Source of the DNA: Icerya purchasi
Taxonomy: Eukaryota > Arthropoda > Insecta > Hemiptera > Monophlebidae
NCBI GenBank assembly: GCA_039619475.1
Contig: CM077115.1
Location: 419,314,557 to 419,378,556, forward strand
DNA: 64,000 nucleotides
Direction: 5' to 3'
The notes beneath the pieces are model-generated. The model ran no database searches, was not told the DNA's origin, and saw nothing but the letters and a program-made list of their open reading frames with translations. Below are positions 1 through 11,804 of this stretch, piece by piece; position 1 is the first letter of the stretch; every line of letters starts with the position of its first letter. A program made the position numbers and the translations under genes.

Positions 1-479
1 CAACACGAACTTCCTGGAACAATCGATTTCTATACAAGTCCCTAGGAATTTGTGAATTTTATCGAAATCCATTTACCTAAGTTACACATGCGTTAAAAAA
101 ATGGACCGGAATTAAGAAAACAGAAGATCTAGTCAGAATAGCAAAAGATCGAAATCAATTCCAGCAGATAATCCAATCCATACATGATGACTAAGCAATA
201 CCCGAATCGGGTGGCACGAGAAGAAGAAGAAGATAGAAGAATTACTCATTTAATAACATACTGATTAACCGAGATTTGCTCGAATCTGAACTTACAAATC
301 AAGCAGCCAAGTTTCACTAGCAATTTTGCAGTTCACGAAAGCTGTATACGAAAGCTACATTTTTTTATACACGACGCACATTATTTGTTTTTACTCTCGC
401 GTTAAAAAAAGTAAAAGAAAAAATATACGCTAGAAATATTATTAATTACTAATTATTATCCGCATAAAAGCTTTCGCTA
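1..479. other. Intergenic, no gene recognised
   Basis: AT-rich sequence with short A runs and no convincing open frame or repeat match elsewhere in the window. The LINE fragment starting near 480 may extend somewhat further upstream, but I see no similarity before it. Confidence 0.5.
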
Positions 480-990
480 ACTCGGAACATTTTTATCCAT
501 CCCTATTTTCTAATCGTCATTCGCATTACCGTTTTATTCAGCCGATTCCTCGTTCCCTGTCTTGGTTCCATTCTATTCCTTTCTCGTCGCTCTTCTATTC
601 TCTCCCTAATTCGTCTCCGGATCAATCATTCTCTCCTCCCCTCCTCTCGCTTTCGATTTGCTCTGTCGCCTTCTCCTTGTTGTTTCTCTTCACGATTGTG
701 ATCCTTCTCGTATATGTGATGCTGATCACATTTTCTTCGAGTGTCCTGTCTTCGTAATGAACGCTCTCCCTTTTATACGGTCAGCTCTTGTGTCATTAGG
801 TCTCCCTACTCCCTATAACTCTTCCTTTATCCTCTCCTTTCCTTCATCTTCTGTGATGTCTGCACTGCCGTCCTTTGTTGCGTCCATTTCGGACCGCCTA
901 GCTATTTAGTTATTTAGCTTAGTTTTTCCTGTTGTTGAGCCAATGTCGCTGGCGCGCCCACAAAAAAGAGGAAAAAAAAGAGACAAAAAA
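480..990 (+). mobile_element. Non-LTR retrotransposon fragment, ORF2 C-terminus plus 3' UTR (subfamily A)
   Basis: This is the 3' end of a LINE. The open frame 658-909 encodes the end of the ORF2 protein. It includes a DADHIFFECP block, typical of the cysteine/histidine-containing C-terminal region that follows RNase H in I/R1/Jockey-type elements, and ends at a TAG at 907-909. The segment 480-660 aligns by eye with 58975-59080, and the 3' UTR (a GTTGAGCCAATGTCGCTGG-like box ending in GGCGCGCCC at 951-959) matches the tails at 48011 (minus) and 59370. An A-rich tail follows from 961. The copy is 5' truncated, with no reverse transcriptase or RNase H core. It is a dead fragment. Confidence 0.75.
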
Positions 991-1244
991 CTCGTCAATA
1001 GTTTGGTTATAACCCCGATAATACTAACCTAATAAAACAGTTCAACGAGACAGTGGCGTGCAAAGTGTCTGAACCGTGATACGCAATATATTACCTTGGA
1101 AAGATAGACTTGTCCTTTTAAATTTATTCCCTTTTTCGTATTCAGATGGAAATATTTCTGAAAATGGACGAAAATAAAAAGTACCTCGATTTCGCGATGC
1201 CAAAAAAAACCGCTCCCGGACACACTTAAACGCACTGTGATATA

Positions 1245-1974
1245 TACGAGGGGGGCCGTTCTAAAAGAAAGGTTCCCTGTTTTTTATTTTCGAAAAACTA
1301 ATAAAACTAGAAAATAACGGACACCGGCGTGAATTCAGAGCATACTTTTATTTACTTTTTCACATATTCACCTTTTAAATTTATTCATTTTCGTGGAGTC
1401 GAGAAATTAACTTATAAATATACCTTCCTCGTAGAAACTTGCCGCCAAATTTTGTAACCAGGTAAGAACGAAATTTTTCGACTCCTCGTCGGTCTCGAAT
1501 TTTTTTGCATAGTACCACCTAGTGACACACTCGGAAACTGTTCAAGAAGATTGGAAATGGTTTGGCGGTAATCGGACCGCAAAGTTTCTTTACGGATGGT
1601 CTGCCGCTCTCCGTTGCTCGTCCTCTACATCCTCATTCTACCTCGTCGGAATTCACAGCACCATTAACGAACATGTTGAACACACTCATCACAGAACTAT
1701 AAACCTCCACTATTTGTCGATGAATTTCGATTGGTTTTGATGGTTTAAAAAACGAAAATAACTGAGCGCATCTCCTCATAGTCGGGAGCAATTTTCAGAA
1801 TTTCACTCGTGATTAATTTACGTAACTCGAAAACGAAGAAATATGCAGTATTGCGGTTTTGACTAGTTTAAACTTTAATATTGTAGCTACAAAATGAAAC
1901 TATGCCCACTCCCGCAAGTTTATTCTAACCGGTTTTATAGGGGCGGGAAACTTACTTTTTGAACGTCTCTCGTA
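1245..1974 (-). mobile_element. Deleted mariner-like (Tc1/mariner) element
   Basis: The ends form imperfect terminal inverted repeats. The left end reads TACGAGGGGGGCCGTTC from 1245. The right end, read on the minus strand from 1974, gives TACGAGAGACGTTC, and both continue into similar AAAAG...TTTCCC sequence. Minus-strand translation of 1515-1760 gives pieces of a mariner transposase N-terminal helix-turn-helix region in shifting frames: an EIHRQIVEVY-like helix, VMSV, then EFRRGRM, GERQTIRKETL and EQFPSVSLG. Intact mariners are about 1.3 kb. This copy is about 0.73 kb, so most of the catalytic DDE/D domain is missing. Frameshifts and stops also break the remaining part, so it is non-autonomous. 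Whether a TA target duplication survives is unclear. Confidence 0.65.
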
Positions 1975-3570
1975 TTAAAAATCCCGCGTCTTATTCGAAT
2001 TGTGCCGGGCAATTCCAAAAAAGGAAGGCGCATACGCTAACCGGTCATCTCGCAATGCGTAATTGCAAATTTATTTGCAACGCGTCAAAACATCAGCAGC
2101 AGCAGCTCCAAAATTTCGTCGGGGCAAAAAACGAAAGTAAATAAAACTTTCTTAAAACATTCTGGCTCCTTCGACAGCGTGCACGGCTGTACACTTTTAA
2201 GTGGCTAATGCGTTAGATTCCGTTCGAAACTCCATAACGACTCCATGGAAGCGATAATCGAATAAACTTCTGGAAAGCGCTCAGGCTGCGACCTTGCCTC
2301 CCCTATTTATCCAGTTGTTTTCGCGTTAGTTTCAGAACGCCTTAGTTTTATTATAACATGTTCCTAGCTGGCCAACTGCCGTTCTCACAGACGGACCGGC
2401 TCTCTTCTACCGGCTTCAATTCGGCAACACCAGCCCGAATTTTACCGTGCCCGCTAAATGTACGTTTGTTCTTTTAAGAAAATTGACATATGAAGTATAA
2501 ACAAGTTAAAGCTACCGGAGTTGTCCGCTGTCGCGGTACACGCAGACGTCTTGTTGCGTGACTGTTAGGCGAAAAGTTCTCTCTTTTCCAAAGGTCTAAA
2601 TTGGCACGTTTCACACGCGCGCACACACAAACGCGCCGCATAATGCTAGAACGGCGACAGAGCGTACCTTTGCCGATGATGATGTTTACCTATGATACTG
2701 TCAAAAGGACACATCGCCGGATGATATATTTTGATTCCGAACCCGAGATCCGAACAACGACTCCTTTTTATCAATGGATTCCGTTGCTTTTTTTTTTGTC
2801 TTGTGTGTGTTTTTCTTCCTCTTTTTATTTTTTTTTCTGTGGACGTGGCAATGGAATTCTCGGAATTGTGGAGGTGTCGTCGTCTGCTGCTATGAGCGCA
2901 AGCGAGCGAGAGCAGACGTTGATAATGATTTCACTTCCTCGCTGCGCCGCCGTGAAACACAAATGAATCGGATAAAAGCCTGCGCGTCAAATGCCAGTCC
3001 CTTTTATAAACTGGAACAGACGATTAGTACACATTAGCTGGCGACAAATGTTACATTATCCAGCTCCTAGCGCTCTTATCTGTCTACCGATTTTCAGAAC
3101 AAGTCACTCGCCCCTAATTCCTTCATCGTGGTAATTTCGTTGAAATTCGCTCCGAATCACTCATCGTACGATTCTCGCTTGGCATTTCAGCTTATGATGC
3201 TATCGCAACGCCCAGGTACTAGTTCGCGATATTTAAATTACTTCCTCGAGTAAAAGCTGACCGAACTTTTGTCGCTTCATCTTAGCCGAAATAAAATGAA
3301 TAATCGATAATAATAATAATGTCCTAATTACTTTACTACGCCATCGCAGTATAGTTTTGATCGCTTAACTATACCAAGTTTAATCACTTACTGGAACCGT
3401 TTACGTGCACCTATTAAATGCTTTATCATTTTCTTACGTCACGAATAATCAGAAAATGTTGTACCGAAATCACTTGCAATGCATTTCATTCTGCGTGTAA
3501 CAACACACGGTCAATTGAAACCGGCTCCTTTATAAAAATTGTAAAAGGTCCAGGTTCAAAGAGTTGAGTT
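1975..3570. other. Intergenic, no gene recognised
   Basis: Somewhat richer in G and C around 2150-3100, which lengthens several chance open frames (for example 2601-2966 and 2774-3037). Those frames contain T-run-encoded phenylalanine stretches and no recognisable domain. No repeat copy was found elsewhere in the window. Confidence 0.45.
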
Positions 3571-3580
3571 CCCCCCCCCC

Positions 3581-3616
<36 letters not shown>
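3571..3616. repeat. C-run plus (AT)n microsatellite
   Basis: Ten cytosines at 3571-3580 are followed directly by about 13 AT units and a short GTATGTGTGT tail. Confidence 0.9.
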
Positions 3617-4089
3617 AATAAAATACATGTATATTATAGAATATTATAAAGGTGAACGGGAATTAACTATTTCGTAGATAAACTTCAAAAATAATTAAAT
3701 AAAAGATGAAACAACTGGCGACAAATCAAAAACGGGCAATTTTTCGTCTACTCTGTCATGCAAGACAGGCTGGTTTCTTTTTCAAAACCAGTGATTCTAA
3801 ACTGGGTTTTTAACATGTCCGGCCGCGCATAAGTCATTTTTCCCTAGCCAGCAAAAAATTAATAACCCACGAATTTTAAAGAGGTTTTCTTTTTTATTTT
3901 TCTTTAAAAGTTATATAGTATTCATTATCGTCGCCTTTCGCGGTGAAAAAATAACGACAATAACCTAAAGATTACATAGCTTAACTAATAATATCACGCC
4001 ATCAAAAAATCGTATGTGACGAAAATAATTTCATAATATAATGTAGTTTTTCACTGCATTTTATTGCCTAGGGTGCATTTTATATTTAT

Positions 4090-4416
4090 TTATTTATTTA
4101 CAAATCGCCTTGCGTTAACCGTGGTCTCGATTGCACAAATATCTCCTACACCGTCATGTGACGTAGACATCCTTTTCACTTGTACTTCTTTCGGATAATA
4201 TTTTAAAAATTCGTGTTTCCTGAAGATTGAAGTTGTCTCGTCAGGCAAGGCTTCTTGTTCCTCTTGACGTGTTTGTTGCTCCGTATTCATCTTCCACTTT
4301 AATCGGTACCTCCTGTACTTCTCACCCTCTTTCTTCTTCTTCTCTTTCACCTTCATTGCTTCGAAGGCAAGCATCTTCTCATCCTTAATTATACTAGAGG
4401 AAAATAGAGTATTCAT
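4090..4416 (-). CDS. Unrecognised 108-codon lysine/glutamate-rich open frame, doubtful gene
   Basis: An ATG-started open frame on the minus strand encodes a highly charged protein, with a K-rich run (KVKEKKKKEGEK) near residues 22-33 followed by a Gln/Glu-rich stretch. I recognise no domain, signal peptide or membrane segment. Part of the charge comes from a TTCTTCTTCTTCT tract on the + strand, so the frame may simply be an expanded simple repeat. A piece of a transposon ORF or a lone exon are other options. No splice signals or polyadenylation site could be tied to it. Confidence 0.12.
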   Translation of the reverse strand: MNTLFSSSIIKDEKMLAFEAMKVKEKKKKEGEKYRRYRLKWKMNTEQQTRQEEQEALPDETTSIFRKHEFLKYYPKEVQVKRMSTSHDGVGDICAIETTVNARRFVNK

Positions 4417-4538
4417 CGAGAATTCGGTATATTCCTAGCGCTCTTTCTTGTCTCGCTGACGTTGATGAAACTGCCTCGCACGTTCACCGGACGACATCCC
4501 GACACACACTAACTGGTTTAACTGTCAGAGTAGAGATT

Positions 4539-4803
4539 ACTTATAAAGATAATTTTCCTGCCACAAAATTCTGTCATCATATTCTGAATTGAAATCATCT
4601 AGGAGAAGGGAATAAAAAACTATTTTATATTTAACATACGTAGTATTTAGTGCGCATTAGTGATACTTAACAAAGGTTTGTGATGGGGAAAGTACGATAT
4701 ATAGTTCTTAGTTTCCAGATGATCAACGTGACCTTAAGAAAACTAGCTTACTTATAAAGACAATTCCTGCCACAAAATTCCCTCATCATATTCCGAACTT
4801 AAA
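4539..4803 (+). repeat. Pair of ~55-bp direct repeats about 210 bp apart
   Basis: Positions 4539-4594 and 4750-4803 share a block beginning ACTTATAAAGA and continuing through CCTGCCACAAAATTC and TCATCATATTC, with a few substitutions and a small gap. The intervening 155 bp is not repeated. It may be a local duplication or the two ends of an older inserted element. Confidence 0.7.
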
Positions 4804-5131
4804 AAATCTGGATTTGAATTTGCCGACAAATTTTCCCGTCAAAAGTCATTTCCAGTCACGTGGTCGATGACGTCACTCCCGTTACATTTTTGGGCGGCGG
4901 GCGCAAATTCCCCAATGACCCCCCATAACTATGATATATCCATGTAAAAAATAAAAAAAAAAAAAAAAAAAGACGAAAAAGAATAACAAAATAAAAATAA
5001 ATAAATAAAAACCAGGAGAGATAAGTAAATAAAAGAAAATAATAAAAACAAATGAATGCCTTTAAGAGTAGAATAAAGTTAAACAAGTCGGCGAGAAATA
5101 TAAATTCGGTCATATCCACCGTTTCCAATCG

Positions 5132-5639
5132 CACTACCTTTGTATGAATTCCAGGACATAAATCATTATGGGAAATGAACTGGTGAATCTCGCAGCGAAA
5201 GAAGCCGCCTTACACTTCCCGATATTCCAAATATACCTTCGTCAGAATTTTCAGGGAAATCCCAGCTAAAGAACAAATGGACGAAAAATTAGCGTCAAGT
5301 TTCCACTTGGAACAAATTACGTTCAATCCGGTCGAATACGGAACTCTGGAATACGTCATTAAGATCCGGCCGCAAAGAAGAAGTTACCTTATGCAGCTTG
5401 CGCATTGGCCACGTAAAAATATCCCAATTCCTATATATTAAGTCTGACCCTCTTATTTGTGACAGATGTTCTGTTCTTTTACCCATTCACCATCTTCTGA
5501 TAAACTGCTTAAATTGCGAAACTATTTCGGTCGTCTGAACTACGCCTGTCTAGTTCCCTTTCTCAAATTCTTGAAAACAATGAACGAAAAGTTTATCCTC
5601 AGATTTCTAAGACTGTCTAATATCTCGAACGGCATCTAA
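5132..5639 (+). mobile_element. Non-LTR retrotransposon fragment: end of RNase H and ORF2 C-terminus
   Basis: Translation across frames gives the end of a LINE RNase H domain: a TTFV(stop)IPGH motif at 5132-5158, then after a +1 shift GNELVNLAAKEAA. Downstream the CSLRIGHVKISQFLY block and a CDRC...HHLLINC cysteine/histidine motif are the usual ORF2 C-terminal signatures. The frame ends at a TAA at 5637-5639 after RFLRLSNISNGI, which resembles the C-terminal tail of I-type ORF2 proteins. Frameshifts and an internal stop make it a pseudogene. The minus-strand open frame 5295-5486 is its shadow. The family differs from the 0.9/25.9/59.4 kb copies. Confidence 0.7.
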
Positions 5640-6873
5640 ACTATATTTATCCGTAATTCTGTTCAATGTTGCAGTGCACGGCACGTTAATAAGTAAAACA
5701 AACAACTTAATTAATATTATAAATAAAGATCGAAAAAAACTCCCACTGACACTACCGAAACAGGCGTATTTTTCTGTGTTCATGCGACAACTGCTGCAAA
5801 ATGTGCCACACAAAAATTTTGCGAATTAACAACAGTCGTCTACTCAGAATGGAAAGTGTCGCCCAACTGGACAAAGTTTATATCTATATTCATCAAAGGA
5901 ACTCGGCATCTATAATAATTTACGTTAAAAAATTTGCGAAAATATATTAACAAATCTGCGTCTGTAAAACACCAATCGCGGGGAAATGTAACATAAAATA
6001 AATTAAATTTTATAAAACATCGCGTTCAACGAGAGATTGTGCATTTATTCTACGTATAATAAGTTTAAAAAAAGAAATTTTCAACTATATAAGTTATCAG
6101 ACTGAATAATTATTTTTTCGTTTTAATTGTCACCTTTCGAAATCATGTAATACAATTAATTAAAAGTTACGGTTTTTCGAATTTAATATATTTTGTAAAT
6201 TTATTCATAATATATATATATATATATACATATATACACATATATATTATATACTTTTTTTTTTGTTGTGATTCTGTTATCATTTTCATTTCTTGGTGTG
6301 GTTAAAAACAAAAAAGTATTAGTTTCTTTTAAAAATGTTTACATCATCGAGTTCTGTTTATTGTTTTCCTTATTTAGCTAGATTTTACTTCCTTATTATT
6401 TTTTTAAATTCTGAATTAAGTAAGTTGCTTCGCCTCCTACTTGCTTCGCTTCTAACCCTCAAGGGGACTCCTTCTTTGCCCACTTCAATTACACACCGCA
6501 GCATTTTTAATTGGTAAAACTATCAAAACATTAAATGTGTATACCCCTGTACAACTGTAAATTAGTACTCCTAATAAATGTTTAAATTACTGACGCCAAT
6601 TCATTTCGCTCCTTTACAGTTCGTATTGATCTATATGGCGTCGCTACTTTATTGTTCGTTTCTAGTTTACTCGATCGACGAATAATTATATCGATAAATT
6701 TATTTTTTATCTTACCAGAAATTAAAAATATAAAGTCACAATTCAAAATTTAAAAATTGTAAGTTTAATTTTTGGTTATTCTTCTTATTTTTTTTTTATT
6801 TCAAGTAAAAATCTCATATAGTAGTTCATTTTTGGTCATAATTTTAGTTCGTTCATTTAGTTCATTTTCGGTC
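5640..6873. other. Intergenic AT-rich DNA with (TA)n tract
   Basis: Contains a TA/CA microsatellite near 6211-6250 and a T run at 6256. A CTTCGCCTCCTACTTGCTTCG...AAGGGGAC block at 6428-6466 looks repetitive, but I could not pair it with a second copy. No gene was recognised. Confidence 0.45.
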
Positions 6874-6944
6874 AATTTCAGTTCATTCATTTTCGTTGTT
6901 ATTCGCATTATGTGAATAACAACGGAAATGAGCGAACTGAAATT
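6874..6944. repeat. Imperfect hairpin, 31-bp arms and 9-nt loop
   Basis: Left arm 6874-6904 and right arm 6914-6944 are reverse complements with two mismatches, separated by GCATTATGT. The left flank (6820-6873) contains several degenerate TTCATTT/AGTTCGTTC units. It may therefore have arisen from a simple repeat that folded back. Confidence 0.85.
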
Positions 6945-7457
6945 ACGAATATGACGTGAAAAGAAGCAAAGTATCATAACGATCATACGAGAAATAGAGC
7001 GAAAAGTGAAATATCGAAAAGGGAATGTTTTGAAAATAAGGAACACATATATGACGAACAAACCCTACACAGGAAATGATACTTTTTAAATAAATTTAAA
7101 AAAAAACACCGCAAAAATAAACAAGAAAAATGATACTTTGAAAAGAAAAAAAAAAGAAAAAAGTGTAAAAACCTGAAAAAAGGAAGAACCCGATGTTTTA
7201 TGTAAAATTTGATGGCGTCTTCTTCAGCAAATGCCATCAAATCAAAGTAGACCGGATTGCAAATGTCGTCACATAAATCAATCTTCATTGCGAAAATAAA
7301 GGGCAACAAGCTAGAACGTACGGAAATTATTTTAATAAAATAGAGAGATGGTTAATATGAAAAATTACATTAAACATTAATATAAAAAATTTACATATCT
7401 TGAATCCGAATATATTACCGAGTGAATCCAAAAGTGAAATGAAAGAATATAAAAACA

Positions 7458-7629
7458 GTCAGACGAGAGCAGTAGAAAGTAGCAGCCAGTAAATAGAAAT
7501 TTAATTAAAAAGAAAATAAACAAGCCACCAACCAACGGTCAGACAAGAGTAGTAGAAAGTGATGGCCAGTAAATAAAAGTAAATAAAAATAAATTAAAAA
7601 AAAATAAATAAAATAAACAAGCCACCAAA
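7458..7629 (+). repeat. Two-copy tandem duplication of ~80-92 bp
   Basis: Units 7458-7537 and 7538-7629 both run from GTCAGAC(G/A)AGAG through AGTAGAAAGT and CCAGTAAAT to AAATAAACAAGCCACCAA. The second copy has a longer A-rich middle. The rest is nearly identical. Confidence 0.85.
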
Positions 7630-10600
7630 CAAAAATAAACCTCAAGAGATGAACTAAATGAACTGTAAAGACGGAAAATTAACTGGTGCCGCCTATGTAG
7701 ACGCTTACCCAAACTTTTTTTCTGATGTACGATGCTCCCAAATTCGCAATTTTCGATAAATTCAATTAGGATAATGCAAAATTTGTAAGCTGACGTCCCT
7801 AAGGCGCGCGCCGAGCGTGAACAAGTAAACAGGGATAATTACTGCTAGAGTGTCCTCAATTTTTAGTCACATCTGATAAATGTTGAAATAATTTTCAAAT
7901 TTTTAAATAAAACGAAGATAAAAAAAATGGAAACATCAAATAGTTGCGACTAAAACTTTTTTTCTATTAACTGCATTTGTGTTGCTCTTCCGCTTGAAAA
8001 TTTGAATGAAAGAAAAAAAAAAGAACCAAACCGAAAAACGGGTGCCAAAGTAAGACTACTTCTGTTCAGCCATAAAATCTACACGGAGCGGAAATTCGAA
8101 AAAGATCTACCTTTTTTTCTCCGTATAATGTGAAAAATACATCAAAAACCTTACAGCAATTTTAAAAGCGAATACCCCTGTGTGAGGAGCGTAATGAAAA
8201 ACCATCGTCGGGCGACATTTATAAAATCAGCGAGCCGGAAATAATTATTTCGATTTTAGTGTTTATCCCCCCCCCCATATTTGACGCTTTAAAAGCAACA
8301 ATTTTAACCATTGGGTCAATGTCCATGTTGACAAACCCATCCAACAAAAAAAAACACATAAATGAATAAAAAATTATTCCCGGCTTCTGAAAATAATTTA
8401 AATTTGATAATTTCAGAGCGTTTCGGATATCGAGAAAGAATAATTTTGTATATTGCTTTTTTTTTACACGCATGCCCGATAATAATCATTAAGCGAAGGA
8501 GAAAGATGCCTAAAAAGTTTTGAATAGTCGCGGAAGATATTGTAACATGAATAAATCGGGAAAATAGAATTCTTCGTAAAATAACTGAGTTTGAAATTTT
8601 AATTATTGAATATTTTACCGCTCTACGAGTGTTCGGCAGGGTCGGAGACGGTCCAAAAGCGAAATCCGCAGTTTGTTTATAAAATAAAAATATTCGACTT
8701 TGGGTAACTGTTCGTATATTCACGTGAATTGTAGTAATTTTGAGACATTTTCATCGAGAGATTTTCTGTTCTTTAAATAGAATCCCAAATTAATAAAAAA
8801 GAAAAAAAATGAATTACCCAATTTTAACAGCGAAACGATTTCCGGTAGCCGAAATATCGTTTTCAATCTTGTCCTTCCCCCTCCCCGGGGAAAATCCCTC
8901 CGTCGTCTGAGTGTGCAGTACCAAAAACATGTTACAAACTCGTTAAATTTCTCGTGATATGAACGATTAATAGACAAGAGTCGCCACTACGAATTCAGCA
9001 CGAGTCGTTGAGAAGAATGCAGAAGATTCGCTTCGACTCTTTCTGCAAAGTGCCTTATCATCAGATAAAACTGCAGACTTCCGTTTGTTCTCTTAAGAGT
9101 GTCGCGATGTATGTATATACGTTTCTCTTTCTGACGGTCACTACGAATGTGATGGTGGTTTTCGTTTCCGGTCGGGTCATTTTTGAAACGGCCGGTTGCC
9201 TTCGTTGTCGTTTCTTCGTGTTTTTTTTTTGCTAAAACCCACTATTACAAAAACCTTAAATTATTTAGGATATTTCTCTTCACCTGTGGAGAGTACACTT
9301 GAAAGGGCAAAAAAATTGAACGAGAATTTGTAAGTGTACGAAATTTTTCGTTATCGAGGCGAACTAGCGTATAAGTGCATTGCGGAGTACGGGTTAACTG
9401 TCCTGCCCTCTGATTCATCAGCAGGGCACCAAAACAACGGTAGAAAAGGAAAAAGTGAGAGGCGATTATCAACTGGTGCCAGCTAGTGCTCCGATTACTC
9501 GATGCCAGACATAGGTAGGCCCAGAGAACTCTGAACGTTTTCGGTTGCCTCCCGAAATATCCGCGATTATTCCGATCCTTTGTAGACATAATCAGTTTAC
9601 AATGTTTCCGCATTTACGTACGATCGGAAAACTAACTGGTCCCGTCTGATGACGGCCAAACGTTGAAAGCAACAATCCCCTGTTATTCTGGAGCCTAAGT
9701 GAAGATGATACCACCGGTCGAAGTCTAGGCGCCTCCGATAACTGTCTCCACAACAATTTTAGGGTCACCGATCAGAGCGGGGGGTATTTATTCGACGTCC
9801 CGCGCGCCTCCCTATACATCCGTGCTGCATCCTTTTACCGGATATTTTACTCTTTGTTTCGTTTTTGTTTTTTTTTTTTTATTTTCCTGAAAAACTGAGA
9901 AAGATAGTCGACAATAAAAACCCACCCGGCGATGCTACGTGTGTCCTCATACGCGCAACCGGAAATCAACCTCGAGTATCGGCAGTAATTTATCAATCAG
10001 TCTGGAATTTCTGCCGATGAGACGCTTACACTTCGGACAGCGGGGTATTGCCAATTCGAAGATCGCGTGCGATCAAATTAAAAACGCACTGAACATTTTG
10101 CGCCCGACTTAAACATGACGGGAGATTCGTTCGAATTTTTTAACACAATCGCAACGTAGTAAGAAGTGAGTACAATTCCAAAGCGAAACAACCGATTTCA
10201 AACAACTTTTTAGCGTTTTAGAGTAAGTTCAACTAATTTCTAAGCGACTCCACTGGCAAGCTGAATTTCTAGAGACTGGATGCGAACTCGCTTCTGCTGC
10301 CTGTAATACACTTCCGTGCGAGATTAGGAATATTTTAAATTTTTAGTGAAACTTTTAATCAGATTCCTACGAAGAGTTTCTACGCGCGCAGTTCAATAGC
10401 CTCTGCAGTACAATATGTGCAAAAATAGACTGACAAAAAGTAAAAGTCACTAAGAAATCAGTTGATGTGGTGTGTGTTTTCTCCTGACCATAATATAAAA
10501 TTATGTTGAAATATTATTTGTTTTTGGTTGTTTTTTTTTTGTTTACAAAATACCTCCTATGGAGGGTATTGCGCGGCAATGACAATTTTTAATATTCATA

Positions 10601-10660
10601 ACTAAGATTTAACATGTCGTAACAGTTCACTATCTAATTTTTATATACATACATACATAT
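7630..10660. other. Intergenic, no gene firmly recognised
   Basis: Mostly AT-rich with short homopolymers (a C run at 8269-8275, T runs at 9228 and 9870). A stretch near 9600-10160 is more GC-balanced and non-repetitive. The only sizeable unexplained open frame is 9245-9613 on the minus strand, listed separately. Confidence 0.4.
9245..9613 (-). CDS. Unrecognised 122-codon open frame, doubtful gene
   Basis: An ATG-initiated minus-strand open frame with mixed amino-acid composition (for example HCKLIMSTKDRNNRGYFGRQ at its start). It is not obviously derived from a simple repeat. I see no family motif, signal peptide or clear membrane segment. In sequence of this composition a 122-codon frame can arise by chance over 64 kb. 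It could also be a single exon or a fossil transposon segment. Confidence 0.12.
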   Translation of the reverse strand: MRKHCKLIMSTKDRNNRGYFGRQPKTFRVLWAYLCLASSNRSTSWHQLIIASHFFLFYRCFGALLMNQRAGQLTRTPQCTYTLVRLDNEKFRTLTNSRSIFLPFQVYSPQVKRNILNNLRFL

Positions 10661-10664
10661 ATAT

Positions 10665-11095
10665 ATATATAAACTCGGCCATTTTAGACTCGCAAAGGGC
10701 TGTGCCCCTTGACCCCTTATGCTTACATTTCTGTCTCTTTCTCTTCTATACTTTGTACAAAATAATCGAAATTTACAACTTAATTCTAAATCGGTCCATA
10801 TGAATATAATAACAGAATCACAAAAATCCTATCCTAACATTTAACTTTCATTACATAAAATTAGGAAATTTTTTCGTTACATAGAATTATGACATTTTTT
10901 GTTACAAAATCTAATAGGTGCCGGCCTAAGAATTATTTTGTAATTAATATATAAATGGTGGTGACGTAAAAATTAAAATATAACAAACGTTACATAACAT
11001 TGGGACATTTTTTGGAACATTTTTTCTAATGCACCCCGGCCTAAGAATTACGTTGTAATTAATATATATATATATCTATATACTGGGTGTTCTAA
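10665..11095 (+). repeat. Interspersed repeat copy 1 (CGGCCATTTT...GGCCTAAGAATTACG family)
   Basis: Begins next to a TA tract with ACTCGGCCATTTTAGACTCG, then GGGCTGTGCCCCTTGACCCC. It contains two GGCCTAAGAATTA(T/C)(T/G)TTGTAATTAATATA blocks and ends in a TA tract. A second copy lies in inverted orientation at 14914-15252. It has no coding capacity. The TA tracts at its ends and the short palindromic CCCC/GGGG box suggest a non-autonomous DNA element, but no transposase link is visible. Confidence 0.75.
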
Positions 11096-11632
11096 AACTA
11101 ATTCTGGAAATTTGTTTTACGCTATTTGCTCGTCTAAATGAACAAATTTTAGCCCTCAGGGAAAAATCATTTGTGTGAACAATTAATTAGTTATAATTAA
11201 TTTAATTATTTAATTTAAATGAAATAATACTTTCTTTTTCTAAATCAATATTTTATAAACTAAAAAGAATCTAAGTATTTGAAAGAAGTAAAGTACTTAA
11301 ATGTATTCGTAAATGTGTAGTCAATAACGATTTGTCAATGGCCCAGAGCAAGTGATGTTAATCATTTTGCTGTACCACTAACTCAGCTCTTCGCATAATG
11401 TTGTTTGACTATACACATACGACTGCGTTTAATATATATTTTACTTCTTTTCAATATTTATTTTATTTTTATTTCAAAATATCAAATCATAAAAAAAAGA
11501 TATTTATTTTTTTATTACAATGAATTAATTATATTAATAATTTTTTTTTCATTGATATTTTACACCTAGTCTTATTAACTATTTGGTAATCTGTGAAATG
11601 AGTTAAAATAACACGAATAAGCAACCCATCCA
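11096..11632. other. Intergenic AT-rich DNA
   Basis: Starts with an ACTGGGTGTTCTAAAACTAATTCTGG block that looks like a transposable-element end, but no partner end was found. Otherwise AT-rich with A/T runs and no gene. Confidence 0.4.
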
Positions 11633-11639
11633 GTGAAGG

Positions 11640-11800
11640 GTGCTAAAATTCACTTATATATGTATACGCAAAATGCATACATACATACTGTTGTATTCTC
11701 ACGTACGCATACATACCATACATACACGTACCCGCACCCATGCCCGCACATCCACCCTCACACATTACGCGCTCACACATATTATTTATACATTTATAAT
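11640..11800. repeat. Cryptic CATA/CACA simple-sequence tract
   Basis: Interrupted ACATACATAC, CACGTACGCA and CCCGCACCCATGCC units make a degenerate CA-rich tract. It sits at the 3' side of the minus-strand LINE fragment that follows and may have grown from that element's tail. Confidence 0.6.
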
Positions 11801-11804
11801 TTAT

